Assembly (NCBI GenBank): GCA_027489105.1
Contig: JAIYAJ010000139.1
Location: 1-27,999, forward strand
Reading direction: 5' to 3'
Source of the DNA: Zymomonas sp.
GTDB taxonomy: Bacteria > Pseudomonadota > Alphaproteobacteria > Sphingomonadales > Sphingomonadaceae
DNA length: 27,999 nucleotides
This document shows positions 1 through 8,778 of this stretch, one piece after another (position 1 is the first letter of the stretch; every line of letters begins with the position of its first letter). The position numbers and the translations under genes were made by a program. Under the pieces are notes generated by a model. The model was not told the DNA's origin. It saw only the letters and a program-made list of their open reading frames with translations, and searched no databases.

Positions 1-9
1 AGTAATTTG

Positions 10-22
10 GACCCGGGGGGTC
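10..22. repeat. Small GC inverted repeat upstream of terminase
   Basis: A 5-bp inverted repeat (gaccc at 10-14, gggtc at 18-22) with a ggg loop sits just upstream of the small terminase gene. GpA-type terminases normally act at cos sites near the terminase genes, so this stretch is a possible part of a cos region, but nothing here proves it. Bases 1-43 otherwise show no gene. Confidence 0.25.
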
Positions 23-55
23 TGCCAGTTTGACGGATCGCGAATGAGGGTTGTC

Positions 56-688
56 ATGGGTGACGCGCCCGTCGCGTCGGTTGACATGCTGCACTGGCCC
101 ATGGCCCGCATTGCCGACCGCGACGGCGTCAGCCGCCAGTCCGTGAGCAAGATGGTCGCCCGCCTTGCGACACACCACGGCCTGCGCGTGATCCGCACGC
201 CGCAGGGTCACGTCCAGAGCGTCGACGTCGCCCATTACGACCACCTGCGCGCCATGTACGCCGACCCCTCGAAGGGCCAGCGCCCCGCGCTCCAGCCGCC
301 GCCCGCCGTGGCTCCCGCTGACCCCGCCCCGCCCCGCGGCGACAGCTACGACGAGGCGCTGCGCCAGAAGACATGGCAGGAGGTCGAGCGCCGCCGCCTC
401 GATCTCGAAGTCGCGCGCGGCCGTCTGATCAACGCCGAGGCCACCCGCTCGGCGCTGGTGACGGCCGGCGTCCGCATCGCCGATCTGCTGCTGCGCATCG
501 AAAGCGAGGCCGAAACGGTGCAGGCCGCCTCGAACAAGGACGGCATCGCCGGCGCGCGCCGCGCCATGCGCGCGATCGCGCAGCGCCTCGCCGCCGACAT
601 CGCCCAGGCGCTCGAACAGGCGCTGGACGAGGCCCCGCAGGAAGACCTCGTAGCGCCTGCCGCGTCGCTTCTGGACGCGCCGGCGTGA
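56..688 (+). CDS. Putative terminase small subunit (Nu1-like)
   Basis: Likely small terminase subunit, which recognises packaging sites and loads phage DNA onto the large subunit. The N-terminal ~50 residues contain a helix-turn-helix-like segment (ADRDGVSRQSVSKMVARL). A Pro/Ala linker follows, then a long charged alpha-helical C-terminal half, the layout expected of lambda Nu1-type proteins. I chose the ATG at 56 over the in-frame ATG at 44 because a GAGGG Shine-Dalgarno lies 5 nt upstream of it. The stop overlaps the GTG start of the large terminase (GTGA). The call rests on position, length (210 residues) and architecture rather than clear sequence identity. A MarR-like or other HTH regulator is the alternative, but the coupling to terL argues against it. 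Confidence 0.7.
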   Translation: MGDAPVASVDMLHWPMARIADRDGVSRQSVSKMVARLATHHGLRVIRTPQGHVQSVDVAHYDHLRAMYADPSKGQRPALQPPPAVAPADPAPPRGDSYDEALRQKTWQEVERRRLDLEVARGRLINAEATRSALVTAGVRIADLLLRIESEAETVQAASNKDGIAGARRAMRAIAQRLAADIAQALEQALDEAPQEDLVAPAASLLDAPA

Positions 689-2811
689 ACTCCATCGCGC
701 CCGGAGTCCCGGAAGGCCGCCCGCTGTCGACGCCCTCGGCCGCGCGGCTGGTGTTCCAGGCGCTGGCGCAGCAGATCCGGCCGCGCCCGCCCGTGCCGCT
801 GTCGCAATGGCTGGCGCAAAACCTCGTGCTGGTGGACGGCCCCCGCGCCGGCGAGCTGTGGAGCCTGCAGGGCGCGCCCTATCTGGCCGAGATCGCCGAT
901 TGCCTGACCGACGAGCACCCGGCCAATCTGGTCACGGTGCGCAAGAGCCAGCAGACCGGCGTCAGCATCCTCGGGCTCGGCGCCTGCCTCTATTGGGCCG
1001 AACGCAAGCCGTGCAACATCCTCTATGGCGTGCCCGGTCTCGACGCCCTGCGCGACCTGAGCGGCCAGAAGCTGCAGCCGCTGATCGACGCCTGGCAGCG
1101 CCGCACGCGGCGGCAGGTCTTCGCGCCGGTCACCTCGCGCTCCGGCGCCGGCAGCACCACGCTGGAGAAGAAATTCCCCGGCGGCTACCTGCAGCTCGCC
1201 AACGCGAATTCGGCCATGGACCTGTCCAGCCGCACCATCCGGCGCGGCGTCAAGGACGAACTCTCGAAATGGGAGGACATTCCGGGCCGTGGCGACCCAG
1301 AGACCCTGTTTTTCGGCCGGTTCACCGCTTTTCGCGCGGAGAAAAGCTGGAAAATCCTTGAAATCAGCACGCCCGAAATCGATACGGGCGATCCGCTGGG
1401 CGAGCAGGTCGGCCACTGCCGGATCGACCGCAGCTTCCGGCGCTCCGATCAGCGTTACTGGCGCATGTCCTGCCCGCATTGCGGCCACGGCTTCACGCCG
1501 ACGCTCAAGGATCTGCAGATCGACAGCGAGCGCCCGCAGGCGTCCGTCCTGGCCTGCCCCGCCCATGGCTGCGTCATCACCGAGCCGGAGCGCCGGGCGG
1601 CGGTGCGCGAGGGCCGGTGGGTGGCCACGGCCGTGGGGCCTGATCGGCATCCGGGCTTCCATGTCGACGCCTTCTGCAGCCTCATGGTCTCGCTTGGCGA
1701 CATCGCCGAGGACTGGCTCAAAGCGCAGAAAGCCGGCGAACGCGGCCTGAAGGACTTTCACAATCTGGTCCTGGGCCTGCCCTACCAGATGCGCGGCTCC
1801 GCGCCCGATCACGTGCGGCTCATGGAGCGGCGCGAGGCCTACGCCGAGGGCGTGGTCCCGCCCGAGGCGCTGCTTCTGGTGGCGGGCGTCGACGTCCAGC
1901 ATTCGGGCCTGTGGTTCGAGGCTGTGGGCTACGCGCCGGACCGGCGCAGCTGGTCGCTGCTGGCGCGCTTCCTGCCCGGCGACACCACCGACGAGGGGCG
2001 CGGCGCATGGGCGGAACTCGCCAGCCTGCTCGGGCAGGGTCTGCCCGACAGCTTCGGGCGCGTGCGCTCCTATGATCTGGCCTGCATCGACGCCGGCGAC
2101 GGCGGCCGCGCCCAGATCGTCCATGCCTTCTGCCGGCAGGATCGCGAAAGGCGGCGCGCGGTGCATGGCGTGGCCGGCTGGCGCGCGCCCCCCTTCGGCC
2201 AGCCCACGAAGGTCACCATCACGGCCGCCGGCAAGCGCAAGCGCTCCGGCGCCATGCTCTGGCCCGTGGGCGTCTGGAGCCTGAAAAGCATCTTCTACGC
2301 CAACCTGCACAAGGTCGGCCGCGCCGGCGGCGCTGACAGCGACCCGCCGGGCTATTGCCACTTCGGAACCTTCCTCGACGAGGTCTATTTTCGCCAGATC
2401 ACGGCCGAGACGCTGGTGCGCACCGTGGTTCAAGGCAAGCCCGTGCAGCGCTGGACGGCGCTGGGCGAAAACCACCTGCTCGACGCCCGCGTTTACGCCA
2501 TGGCGGCGGCCGAAATGTGCGGGCTCGGCACCAACCGGCCCGAGCATTGGGCGGAACTGCGCCGCCTGCGCGGCGTTCCCGACCAGCCGCTCGACCTTCT
2601 GACGCCAGAAGCCGTGCGCGTGGCCCGCGCCGACCTGCCGGTCGGCCCGGCGCCGGACGGCGAAACGGCCGGAGAGTCCGAACCCGCCCGCGCCGCCGAC
2701 CTTCCGGGCGTCGACCCGCTTGAGACGGTCGCGCCGCGTGTGCTGGCCGACCCGATGACACCCCTGCGCAAGGCCGCCGAGCGGCTGGCCCGCGCCCGCA
2801 ACCGCTTCTGA
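685..2811 (+). CDS. terL: Terminase large subunit, GpA family
   Basis: Packaging motor ATPase and nuclease of the lambda gpA type, 708 residues from a GTG at 685 that overlaps the previous stop. An open frame extends upstream to 373, but that part is out-of-frame overlap with the small terminase. Visible motifs: a Walker-A-like loop (VTVRKSQQTGVSI, residues ~83-95), an acidic Walker-B-like segment (VKDELSKWED, ~188-197), a Cys/His zinc-knuckle-like pair (CPHCGH near 266 and CPAHGC near 292), and a C-terminal nuclease region starting with GVDVQ (~401) and including CIDAGDGG (~466). The order matches the GpA ATPase-nuclease family, which cuts concatemers at cos. The neighbouring gpW and portal genes support the call strongly. 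Confidence 0.95.
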   Translation: MNSIAPGVPEGRPLSTPSAARLVFQALAQQIRPRPPVPLSQWLAQNLVLVDGPRAGELWSLQGAPYLAEIADCLTDEHPANLVTVRKSQQTGVSILGLGACLYWAERKPCNILYGVPGLDALRDLSGQKLQPLIDAWQRRTRRQVFAPVTSRSGAGSTTLEKKFPGGYLQLANANSAMDLSSRTIRRGVKDELSKWEDIPGRGDPETLFFGRFTAFRAEKSWKILEISTPEIDTGDPLGEQVGHCRIDRSFRRSDQRYWRMSCPHCGHGFTPTLKDLQIDSERPQASVLACPAHGCVITEPERRAAVREGRWVATAVGPDRHPGFHVDAFCSLMVSLGDIAEDWLKAQKAGERGLKDFHNLVLGLPYQMRGSAPDHVRLMERREAYAEGVVPPEALLLVAGVDVQHSGLWFEAVGYAPDRRSWSLLARFLPGDTTDEGRGAWAELASLLGQGLPDSFGRVRSYDLACIDAGDGGRAQIVHAFCRQDRERRRAVHGVAGWRAPPFGQPTKVTITAAGKRKRSGAMLWPVGVWSLKSIFYANLHKVGRAGGADSDPPGYCHFGTFLDEVYFRQITAETLVRTVVQGKPVQRWTALGENHLLDARVYAMAAAEMCGLGTNRPEHWAELRRLRGVPDQPLDLLTPEAVRVARADLPVGPAPDGETAGESEPARAADLPGVDPLETVAPRVLADPMTPLRKAAERLARARNRF

Positions 2812-2817
2812 GGCTTC

Positions 2818-3051
2818 ATGGCGACCGAAACCCAACTGCGCGCCTGGCTGACGGAGGCCGAAAGCGCCTTTCACGCGCTCGCGACCGGAAAGCGCGCGGT
2901 GAAGCTGGCCTATGACGGCGAAAGCCTCGAATACACCGCCGCCGACCGGCAGGCGCTGTCGGCTCATATCGAGCGCTTGCGCAGCCTGCTGAACGAGACC
3001 GGCCCGAGCCTCGCGCCGCGCCGCGGCCGCGCCCGGCCGGTGCTGTTCTGA
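2818..3051 (+). CDS. Head-tail joining protein, gpW-like
   Basis: A 77-residue protein matching the lambda gpW pattern: an N-terminal helix with the TGKRAVK segment, a short beta hairpin (YDGESLEYTA), then a second helix and a basic, disordered tail (RRGRARP). gpW binds at the portal after packaging and forms part of the head-tail connector. It lies between the large terminase and the portal, as in lambda, and its TGA overlaps the portal ATG (TGATG), which implies coupled translation. Length is close to that of lambda gpW (68 residues). Family recognition is from the motif and the position together. Confidence 0.9.
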   Translation: MATETQLRAWLTEAESAFHALATGKRAVKLAYDGESLEYTAADRQALSAHIERLRSLLNETGPSLAPRRGRARPVLF

Positions 3052-4622
3052 TGCGCGCCCGCTCCGCCATCCTGGGGCCGGACGGCATGCCCGTCCGCGC
3101 CTCCGCCTTCCAGGCGGCGAGCACGTCGCATCCTGCCCTGGCGCGCTGGCGTCCAGGGCTCACGCATCACCAGTCGGCGCTGTCATGGTCGCGCACGGCG
3201 ATTCAGGCCCGCGTCGGCGATCTGGTGCGCAATGACGGCTGGGCCTCGGCCGCCGTGTCGCGCTACGTCTCGGAGGTCGTGGGCTGCGGCTGGCGGCTTT
3301 CGGCCAAGCCGGTCGCCAGCGTGCTCGGCCTCGACCCCGAGGCCGCCGGTGAGGTCGCCGACCAGATCGAGGCGCTGTGGAGCGTCTACACCGCGCCTGG
3401 CCATCTTGAGGTCGACGCCGAGCGCAGCCACCATTTCGGCGGCCTGATCGGGCTCGCCATGCGCCATTACGTGCGCGACGGCGAGGCCTTCGGGCTGGTC
3501 ACGGCGCGCGAGGACAATCCGCTGGCCGCAACGTGCCTGCAGGTCGTCCACCCCGACCGGGTCGGCTCTCCGCTGGGCAGCATGGACAGCGCCAGGCTGC
3601 GCATGGGCGTGGAAACGGACGACTTCGGCGCGCCCGTGGCCTACCACGTCCGCGTCGCGCATCCCGCCGACACGGCGCGCATCGCCGACGCCTGGCGCTT
3701 CGAGCGCGTGCCGCGCCATGTCGATGGCCGCCCGGTCATGCTGCACGCCTTCTCGCCCGCCGAGGCCGGCGACCGGCGCGGCGTCAGCCGCTTCGCGCCG
3801 ATCGTCCGCAAGCTCAGGCAGGTGACGCAGTTCGACGACGTCGAATTGCAGGCCGCGACGCTCAACGCGGTCATGGCCGCCTTCGTCACCTCGCCCTTCG
3901 ACCCGGAAGCGGCGTCGGAATCACTCACCGCGCGCACCGGCGACGCCTACAGCGCCAAGCGCGCCGAATGGGCCGAGGCCAACCCGATCGAGATGGACGG
4001 CGTGCAGGTCGCCTCGCTCTATGACGGCGAGGACATCAAGACGGTCAAGGCCGAGCACCCGAACGCCAATTTCGAGCCCTTCGTCAACGCCGCCCTGCGC
4101 AATATCGCGAGCGCCGTGGGTCTGACCTACGAGCAGATGACGATGGACTGGAGCCAGGTGAATTACTCATCGGCGCGCGCGGCGATGCTGACCATTTATC
4201 GCGCCTTCGACGCCGACCGCGACGGCTTCGCCGCTCGCTTCGTGCAGCCCTTCTATCAGGCATGGCTGGCCGAGATGATCGAGGCCGGAATGTTGACCCT
4301 GCCGCCGGCGCGGTTCGACTTTGCCGCCATGCCCCCCGCTTGGGCGCATGCGGAATGGATCGGTCCGGGACGCGGCTGGGTCGACCCCGGCAAGGAAGCG
4401 CAGGCCGCCGCCTTCCGCGTCGGCGCAGGGCTGTCCACGCTTGAGGCCGAAGCCGCGCAGCAGGGCCGCGACTGGCGCGAGGACGCGCTGCAGCGTCACC
4501 GCGAGCAGCGCTTCCTGGCCGAACTTGGTCTCACCCCCGCCGGCGACACGCGCCTGCGCCACGACGAGCCGCAGGCGGACGACGAAACCGACGCCGAAAC
4601 CGACGCCATCCCCGAGGAGTAA
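3051..4622 (+). CDS. Portal protein, lambda gpB family
   Basis: A 523-residue portal, the dodecameric ring at the packaging vertex. It carries typical lambda-family features: an N-terminal SALSWSRTAIQARVGDLVRNDGWASAA segment, the central LQVVHPDRVGSPLGS region with a preceding GEAFGLV strand, and the helical YSSARAAMLTIYRAFDADRDGFAARFVQPFYQAWL stretch near residues 360-410. The C-terminus ends in a tandem DDETDAETDA acidic tail. It follows the gpW-like gene with a TGATG overlap and precedes the head maturation genes, the standard order. I see no frameshift or truncation. Confidence 0.95.
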   Translation: MRARSAILGPDGMPVRASAFQAASTSHPALARWRPGLTHHQSALSWSRTAIQARVGDLVRNDGWASAAVSRYVSEVVGCGWRLSAKPVASVLGLDPEAAGEVADQIEALWSVYTAPGHLEVDAERSHHFGGLIGLAMRHYVRDGEAFGLVTAREDNPLAATCLQVVHPDRVGSPLGSMDSARLRMGVETDDFGAPVAYHVRVAHPADTARIADAWRFERVPRHVDGRPVMLHAFSPAEAGDRRGVSRFAPIVRKLRQVTQFDDVELQAATLNAVMAAFVTSPFDPEAASESLTARTGDAYSAKRAEWAEANPIEMDGVQVASLYDGEDIKTVKAEHPNANFEPFVNAALRNIASAVGLTYEQMTMDWSQVNYSSARAAMLTIYRAFDADRDGFAARFVQPFYQAWLAEMIEAGMLTLPPARFDFAAMPPAWAHAEWIGPGRGWVDPGKEAQAAAFRVGAGLSTLEAEAAQQGRDWREDALQRHREQRFLAELGLTPAGDTRLRHDEPQADDETDAETDAIPEE

Positions 4623-4627
4623 GCCCC

Positions 4628-5125
4628 ATGTCCGTGCGCGCCACCGTGCAGTTTTCAGTCCGAGGCCGGCAAATCGGCCCAGCCGATTTCGGCGAGCGCG
4701 TCGCGACGCTGGATTTCGAGGCCGGCTACAGTCTCGCGCCGGGCTCCGGCGCCGGGCAGGCGACCATGATCTTCCGCGACGGCGCGCGCGAACTGGCCGC
4801 ATCGGCGACCGAAAGCCTTGATCTCGCCGGCGGCGTCACCGACAGCTTCGGCGCGACCGTCAGCTTCGCCCGCGTCACCACGATCATCGTCCGCGCCGCC
4901 GCCGCCAACACCAACGCCGTCATCGTGGGCGGGGCCAGCTCCAACGCCTTCGTCGGCCCGTTCGGCGCGTCCGCCCACACGGTCGCGGTGTCGCCCGGCG
5001 CGGCGATCGCCCTGCACAATCCGGCCGGATGGACCGTCACGGCCGGAACCGGCGACCTGCTGCGGCTCGCCAATGGCGGCTCCGGGACGCCGGTCCTGTT
5101 CGACATCGTGGTCATCGGGTCCTGA
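4628..5125 (+). CDS. Beta-rich accessory head protein, function unknown
   Basis: A 165-residue protein I cannot name. It is Gly/Ala/Val/Thr-rich with almost no predicted helix. The C-terminal ~90 residues (from TTIIVRAAAANTNAVIVGG to VLFDIVVIGS) alternate short beta strands and Gly turns in a way that looks like a single jelly-roll or Ig-like domain, as in capsid decoration or spike proteins. It lies between the portal and the S49 protease and overlaps the latter (TGATG), so a structural head role is inferred from position. It has no Cys and no visible catalytic motif. Confidence 0.75.
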   Translation: MSVRATVQFSVRGRQIGPADFGERVATLDFEAGYSLAPGSGAGQATMIFRDGARELAASATESLDLAGGVTDSFGATVSFARVTTIIVRAAAANTNAVIVGGASSNAFVGPFGASAHTVAVSPGAAIALHNPAGWTVTAGTGDLLRLANGGSGTPVLFDIVVIGS

Positions 5126-5997
5126 TGAACCCGGTTCCGCGCCTGGCGGCGCGCGCCTTCAACCGCCCGCTGGGCATCGAGCCCGGCGCTGCGTCGGCTT
5201 TTCTGCACGCCTTCGGCGCGCGCCTGGGCGGCGTCGACGACGTGCAGGCCGGACGCCTTGGCGACCCGCTGCGCGAGGAGCGCGACGATTACGGCCGGTC
5301 CGTCGCGGAACTGCGCCGCGTCGGTCCGGTCGCCGTGATCGAGATCGAGGGCGTGCTGGTCCACAAGGGCCGCTTCACCGGCCAGTATTGCGGGAACACC
5401 TCCTATGAAGGCCTGCTGACGCAGCTCCTCATGGCCGCCGAGGACCCGTCCGTGGCCGGCGTGGTGCTGGAATGCGACAGCCCCGGCGGCGAAATCTCCG
5501 GCCTGATGGATTGCGCCGGGCGTCTCGCCGCCTTGTCGGACGCCAAGCCCACGCTCGCCATCCTCACCGACATGGCCTGCTCGGCGGCCTATGTGCTGGC
5601 CAGCGCCTGCCGGGGCATCGTCATGCCCGCCCATGGCCGCGCCGGCTCGATCGGGGCGCTGACGATTCATGTGGATGAAAGCGCCGCGCTCGCCAGGGCC
5701 GGACTGGTGGTGACGCCTCTCTTCGCCGGCCGCCACAAGGTCGACGGCCACCCGTTCGCCGCCCTTCCTGACGAGGTGCGCGCCCGCATCGAGGCGGATC
5801 TGGAAGCCACGCGCCAGGACATGGCCCGCTTCATCGGCGAGCGCCGCCCGGAGCTCGGCCGGGACGGCGCGCTCGCCACCGAGGCGCAACATTACGCCGG
5901 CGCGGAAGCGCTGTCGCTCAAGCTCGTGGATGCCGTCGCGCATCCGACCGAGGCGTTCGCGGCCTTCTGCGCCGCCTGCGCGACCCCGCCCGGCTGA
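5125..5997 (+). CDS. S49-family head maturation protease
   Basis: A 290-residue SppA/lambda-gpC-type serine protease that processes capsid or scaffold proteins during head assembly. The S49 signatures are visible: the oxyanion-region DSPGGEISG (residues 118-126), the nucleophile Ser153 in MACSAAYVLAS, the GSIGAL turn (174-179) and the catalytic Lys205 in AGRHKVDGHPF. The ATG at 5125 overlaps the preceding stop; the open frame extends further upstream but only as an overlap. The acidic scaffold-like gene follows directly. In lambda, protease and scaffold share one gene; here they are separate. Confidence 0.93.
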   Translation: MNPVPRLAARAFNRPLGIEPGAASAFLHAFGARLGGVDDVQAGRLGDPLREERDDYGRSVAELRRVGPVAVIEIEGVLVHKGRFTGQYCGNTSYEGLLTQLLMAAEDPSVAGVVLECDSPGGEISGLMDCAGRLAALSDAKPTLAILTDMACSAAYVLASACRGIVMPAHGRAGSIGALTIHVDESAALARAGLVVTPLFAGRHKVDGHPFAALPDEVRARIEADLEATRQDMARFIGERRPELGRDGALATEAQHYAGAEALSLKLVDAVAHPTEAFAAFCAACATPPG

Positions 5998-6025
5998 ACG
6001 GCCGGACCCACATAAGGAGACCATC

Positions 6026-6592
6026 ATGTCGCTGCGCGATCTTATCGCCGCGGTGGCGGGGACGCATGCCGCCCGCGCCACGGAAGAAGAGAAGAAGGCC
6101 CGCAAGAAGGGCGAAGTCGTCGATGACGACGAGGAGGAAGAGGAAGAGACCGCCCGCAAGGCTGCGGACGAGGACAAGCCCGAAGCCATGGAGGACGAGG
6201 AAGACCTCGAAGCCTCCGAGGAAGAGGACCCCGAAGCCTCCGAAGAGGAGGATGAGGAATACGCGCCGAAGTCCGCGCGCGAAAAGGCCGTCGCCCGCCG
6301 CTCCGCGCGCATCGAGCGCGCCCGCATCGGCGCCATTCTCGGCCACGTCGCCGCCGACAAGGCGCCGAAGCTGGCCGTGCATCTGGCCTTCGCCACGGCG
6401 ATGCCGGCCCGCCAGGCCGTCGGCCTGATCAAGGCCGCCGCGCCGAAGGAAGACCGCGCCTCCGCCGTGCGCCTGCGCCTCGCCGGCTCCGCCGTCCGCC
6501 TCTCGCCCGACGCGCCCAAGGCGCGCGTGGACGAACCCGCCATCCTCGCGCTTGCCCGCGCCCGCAAGGGCAAGGGCGTCCTGCGCGGCTGA
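6026..6592 (+). CDS. Scaffold-like protein with acidic repeat
   Basis: A 188-residue protein with strongly polarised charge. Residues ~20-85 are a nearly continuous Glu/Asp run, including two 8-residue copies of EASEEEDP/E. The second half is basic and helical, ending RARKGKGVLRG. A perfect AAGGAGA Shine-Dalgarno lies 5 nt before the ATG. Position between the S49 protease and the decoration protein, plus the low-complexity charged helical make-up, suggests a head scaffold or assembly factor that the protease may remove. This is inference from context, since no family motif is recognised. Confidence 0.7.
   Translation: MSLRDLIAAVAGTHAARATEEEKKARKKGEVVDDDEEEEEETARKAADEDKPEAMEDEEDLEASEEEDPEASEEEDEEYAPKSAREKAVARRSARIERARIGAILGHVAADKAPKLAVHLAFATAMPARQAVGLIKAAAPKEDRASAVRLRLAGSAVRLSPDAPKARVDEPAILALARARKGKGVLRG
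6209..6256 (+). repeat. 24-nt tandem repeat in scaffold-like gene
   Basis: Two adjacent imperfect 24-nt units start at 6209 and 6233 and encode EASEEEDP and EASEEEDE. They are in frame, so copy change would alter the acidic tract by 8 residues without disrupting the gene. Confidence 0.8.
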
Positions 6593-6611
6593 CCCACAGG
6601 AGATCTGACCC

Positions 6612-6971
6612 ATGTCCGTCGAAACCCAGAACTTCAGCCCGCGCGGCCTTGTCATCGGCACGCTGCCGGCCAAGACGCGCACGATCACGGTGACCGCCGC
6701 CGCCATCCCGGCCGGCTCTGTGCTCGGCCGCATCACCGCCACCGGCCTCTATATCGTCAGCGTCGCAGCTGCCTCCGATGGCAGCCAGACGCCCGCAGCC
6801 ATCCTCGCCGAGCCGCTCACCGGCGCTTCGGCCGACAAGGTCTGCCAGGCCTTCTTCACCGGCGAGTTCGACGCCGGCCTCTGCAGCTTCGGGGCTGGCC
6901 ACACGGCCACGACGGTCAACACGGCCATGGCCGTGTCGGGCCGCCCGATCTTCCTTGAAACCCTGAACTGA
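6612..6971 (+). CDS. Head decoration protein, gpD-like
   Basis: A 119-residue protein resembling lambda gpD, the trimeric protein that clamps the expanded capsid. The recognisable order is an N-terminal extended arm, a TAAAIPAGSVLGRIT strand-turn, the AAILAEPLTG segment and a FFTGEFDAGLCSFG core, ending with PIFLETLN. Length is close to gpD (110). A CAGGAGA ribosome site lies about 8 nt upstream of the ATG. The major capsid gene follows 13 nt after the stop, exactly the D-E order of lambda. Confidence 0.9.
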   Translation: MSVETQNFSPRGLVIGTLPAKTRTITVTAAAIPAGSVLGRITATGLYIVSVAAASDGSQTPAAILAEPLTGASADKVCQAFFTGEFDAGLCSFGAGHTATTVNTAMAVSGRPIFLETLN

Positions 6972-6984
6972 GGGGCACGCAGCC

Positions 6985-8037
6985 ATGAATCTCTACGATA
7001 CCGCCACCCTGCTCCAGGCCGTCGAGGCCATGGACCGCCCGCAGGCCTTCCTGCGGGACACTTTCTTCGGGAACCAGGTGTTTTCCGAGACCGAGACCAT
7101 CAACATCGACGCCTTCGTGCTGGATCGCTCCATCGCGGAGTTCGTCTCCTTCCGCATCGACGCGCCCTATCGTCTGCCGGTCGCGTCGGTGTCGACCGCC
7201 TTCAAGCCGCCGCCGATCGTCGAGCGCACGCCGCTTGATCCGGCCACCGCGACCTCGCGCCGTCCCGGCGAAAGCTTCGGCGGCGACATGTCGGCCGACG
7301 ACCGCCTGCAGCTTCAGGTTCTCGACGAACTGCAGCGCCAGGATTACCGCATCGCGCGGCGCGAGGAGTGGATGTGCGCGCAGGCGCTCATCGCCGGGTC
7401 GGTCACGGCCACCGGCGAGGGCGTCAGCGCCACCATCAACTATGCGCGAAACGCGGCGCTCGCGCCCGCGGCGCTGTCGTCGACCGCGCGCTGGGGCGAA
7501 TCGGCCGCCGACGTGATCGGCAATCTCGAAACGTGGGCCGGCCTCATCGCCGTCCACTCGGGCTCGATCGCGGCCGACGTGATCATGGGTACGGGCGCGG
7601 CCTCGCGCTTCGTCCGCGACCCGCGCGTGGCGGCGGCGCTGGACAACCGTCGTCAGGAAAACGGCGTCATGCAGCTTGGCCCGCAGGCGGCCGGCGGCCA
7701 GAACCGCGAGGTGGCCTATATCGGCCAGATCGGCGACTTCCGCTTCTGGCGCCATGCCGGCATCTACCGCAACGCGGCCGGCAACGATCTGCCCTACATT
7801 CCGGCGCAGGGTCTGGTCATGGTCGGCGACATCGCCGGAACCATGGGTTATGCGGCCTGCCCGGTCGCCTCGCAACAGGGCGCCGGCGTCCCGCGCATCG
7901 GCATGCTGTCCGCCGCGCGCGTGCCCGACGTCTCGGTGGTCACCATGCCGCCGACCACGCAGGTGGTGACCCGTTCGGCCGGCGTGCCGATCCCGGGCCG
8001 CCCGAACGCGTCGCTTTACACCGTGGTCTGGGCGTGA
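6985..8037 (+). CDS. Major capsid protein, gpE-like
   Basis: A 350-residue HK97-fold capsid protein of the lambda gpE family (usually ~340-350 residues). Typical segments are the N-terminal MNLYDTATLLQAVEAMD, the FLRDTFFGNQVFSETETI strand, the PGESFGGDMSADDR loop and the spine helix region around RREEWMCAQALIAG. The C-terminal GRPNASLYTVVWA closes the protein. The stop overlaps the GTG start of the connector gene (GTGA). Its position after the gpD-like gene makes the call firm. Confidence 0.95.
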   Translation: MNLYDTATLLQAVEAMDRPQAFLRDTFFGNQVFSETETINIDAFVLDRSIAEFVSFRIDAPYRLPVASVSTAFKPPPIVERTPLDPATATSRRPGESFGGDMSADDRLQLQVLDELQRQDYRIARREEWMCAQALIAGSVTATGEGVSATINYARNAALAPAALSSTARWGESAADVIGNLETWAGLIAVHSGSIAADVIMGTGAASRFVRDPRVAAALDNRRQENGVMQLGPQAAGGQNREVAYIGQIGDFRFWRHAGIYRNAAGNDLPYIPAQGLVMVGDIAGTMGYAACPVASQQGAGVPRIGMLSAARVPDVSVVTMPPTTQVVTRSAGVPIPGRPNASLYTVVWA

Positions 8038-8339
8038 CCGACACGCCTTTCGACGATCTCGGCCCCGCTTTCGCCGAAGCGCTGGGCCGGGATCATCTCT
8101 TCATCATCGATGGCGCGCCGGTCACTCTGCGCGCCATCGTCCGTCGTCGCCGCTCCGTCGATGTTCTGCCCGAGGGCGAGACGCCCATGGCGGCCGACCT
8201 TCTCACCTGCACGTTGCCTGACAGCGCCCCGCCGATGCGCGAGGGCTCCGCGGTCGTCATCGACGACGCCTCCTATGTCGTCCGCGCCGTGGCGCGCGAC
8301 GGCCGCGCGATGCGCCGCCTGATCCTCGAACGGGATTGA
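8034..8339 (+). CDS. Head-tail connector-like protein
   Basis: A 101-residue protein beginning with GTG at 8034, which overlaps the capsid stop. It starts with an acidic helix (DTPFDDLGPAFAEALG) and continues as a compact beta-rich domain ending RRLILERD. Lambda-type heads have a small protein of this size (FII-like) directly after the capsid that binds the connector and receives the tail. Sequence alone is not decisive; position, length and the beta-barrel-like pattern carry the assignment. Confidence 0.75.
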   Translation: MTDTPFDDLGPAFAEALGRDHLFIIDGAPVTLRAIVRRRRSVDVLPEGETPMAADLLTCTLPDSAPPMREGSAVVIDDASYVVRAVARDGRAMRRLILERD

Positions 8340-8341
8340 CC

Positions 8342-8761
8342 ATGAGCCGCGCCGCCATTCTCGACGCCGTCGAGGCGCTCGTGCGCGCCGCCGCGCCGCA
8401 GGCCGAGGTGCAGCGCCGCCGCCTCCATCCCGCCGCCGTGCCGGCTGGCGGACTGATCAACATTTTTCTGGAAGGGCAGGAAAGCCGCGCGCTCGCCTCG
8501 CTGTCCAGCCCCGACCGCCTCGCCTTCGAGCACGTCGTCCGCGTCCGCGTCGATTGCCACGCCGAAGGCCCCGCCCGCAGCCTCGACGCCGCGCTCGACG
8601 CCATGGCGTCCGCCATCGAGGCGGCGCTGGCCGGGCGCGCCACGCTCGGCGGGCTGGTCGACACCATCATGCTCGCCCGCATTGACCCGGCCATGACGGC
8701 CGAATCCGACCCGCCTGTCGGCGTCTATCGCCTCACCCTCGCCGCCGCCTGGCGCGGCTGA
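8342..8761 (+). CDS. Tail terminator-like protein (gpU-type position)
   Basis: A 139-residue alpha/beta protein. The first helix (RAAILDAVEALVRAAAP), the LINIFLEGQES strand and the final VGVYRLTLAAAWRG strand fit small tail-completion proteins of the gpU/gpZ class, which cap the tail tube and join it to the head. I chose the ATG at 8342; an in-frame TTG at 8336 overlaps the previous stop and is possible but weaker. It precedes the tail tube gene, the usual location. Confidence 0.7.
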   Translation: MSRAAILDAVEALVRAAAPQAEVQRRRLHPAAVPAGGLINIFLEGQESRALASLSSPDRLAFEHVVRVRVDCHAEGPARSLDAALDAMASAIEAALAGRATLGGLVDTIMLARIDPAMTAESDPPVGVYRLTLAAAWRG

Positions 8762-8778
8762 ACCCAAGGAGCCCCGCC

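Noticed and set aside
24..34. 11-bp sequence gccagtttgac also found at 25458-25468
   Set aside because: A single 11-bp match in 28 kb is expected by chance among all pairs; the second copy is inside a gene, and nothing marks either as an attachment or cos site.
346..2967. 873-residue open frame on the minus strand across the terminase genes
   Set aside because: It is a GC-rich shadow of the plus-strand terminase, with Arg/Ala/Gly-biased low-information sequence and no motif; the plus-strand products carry clear family signatures.
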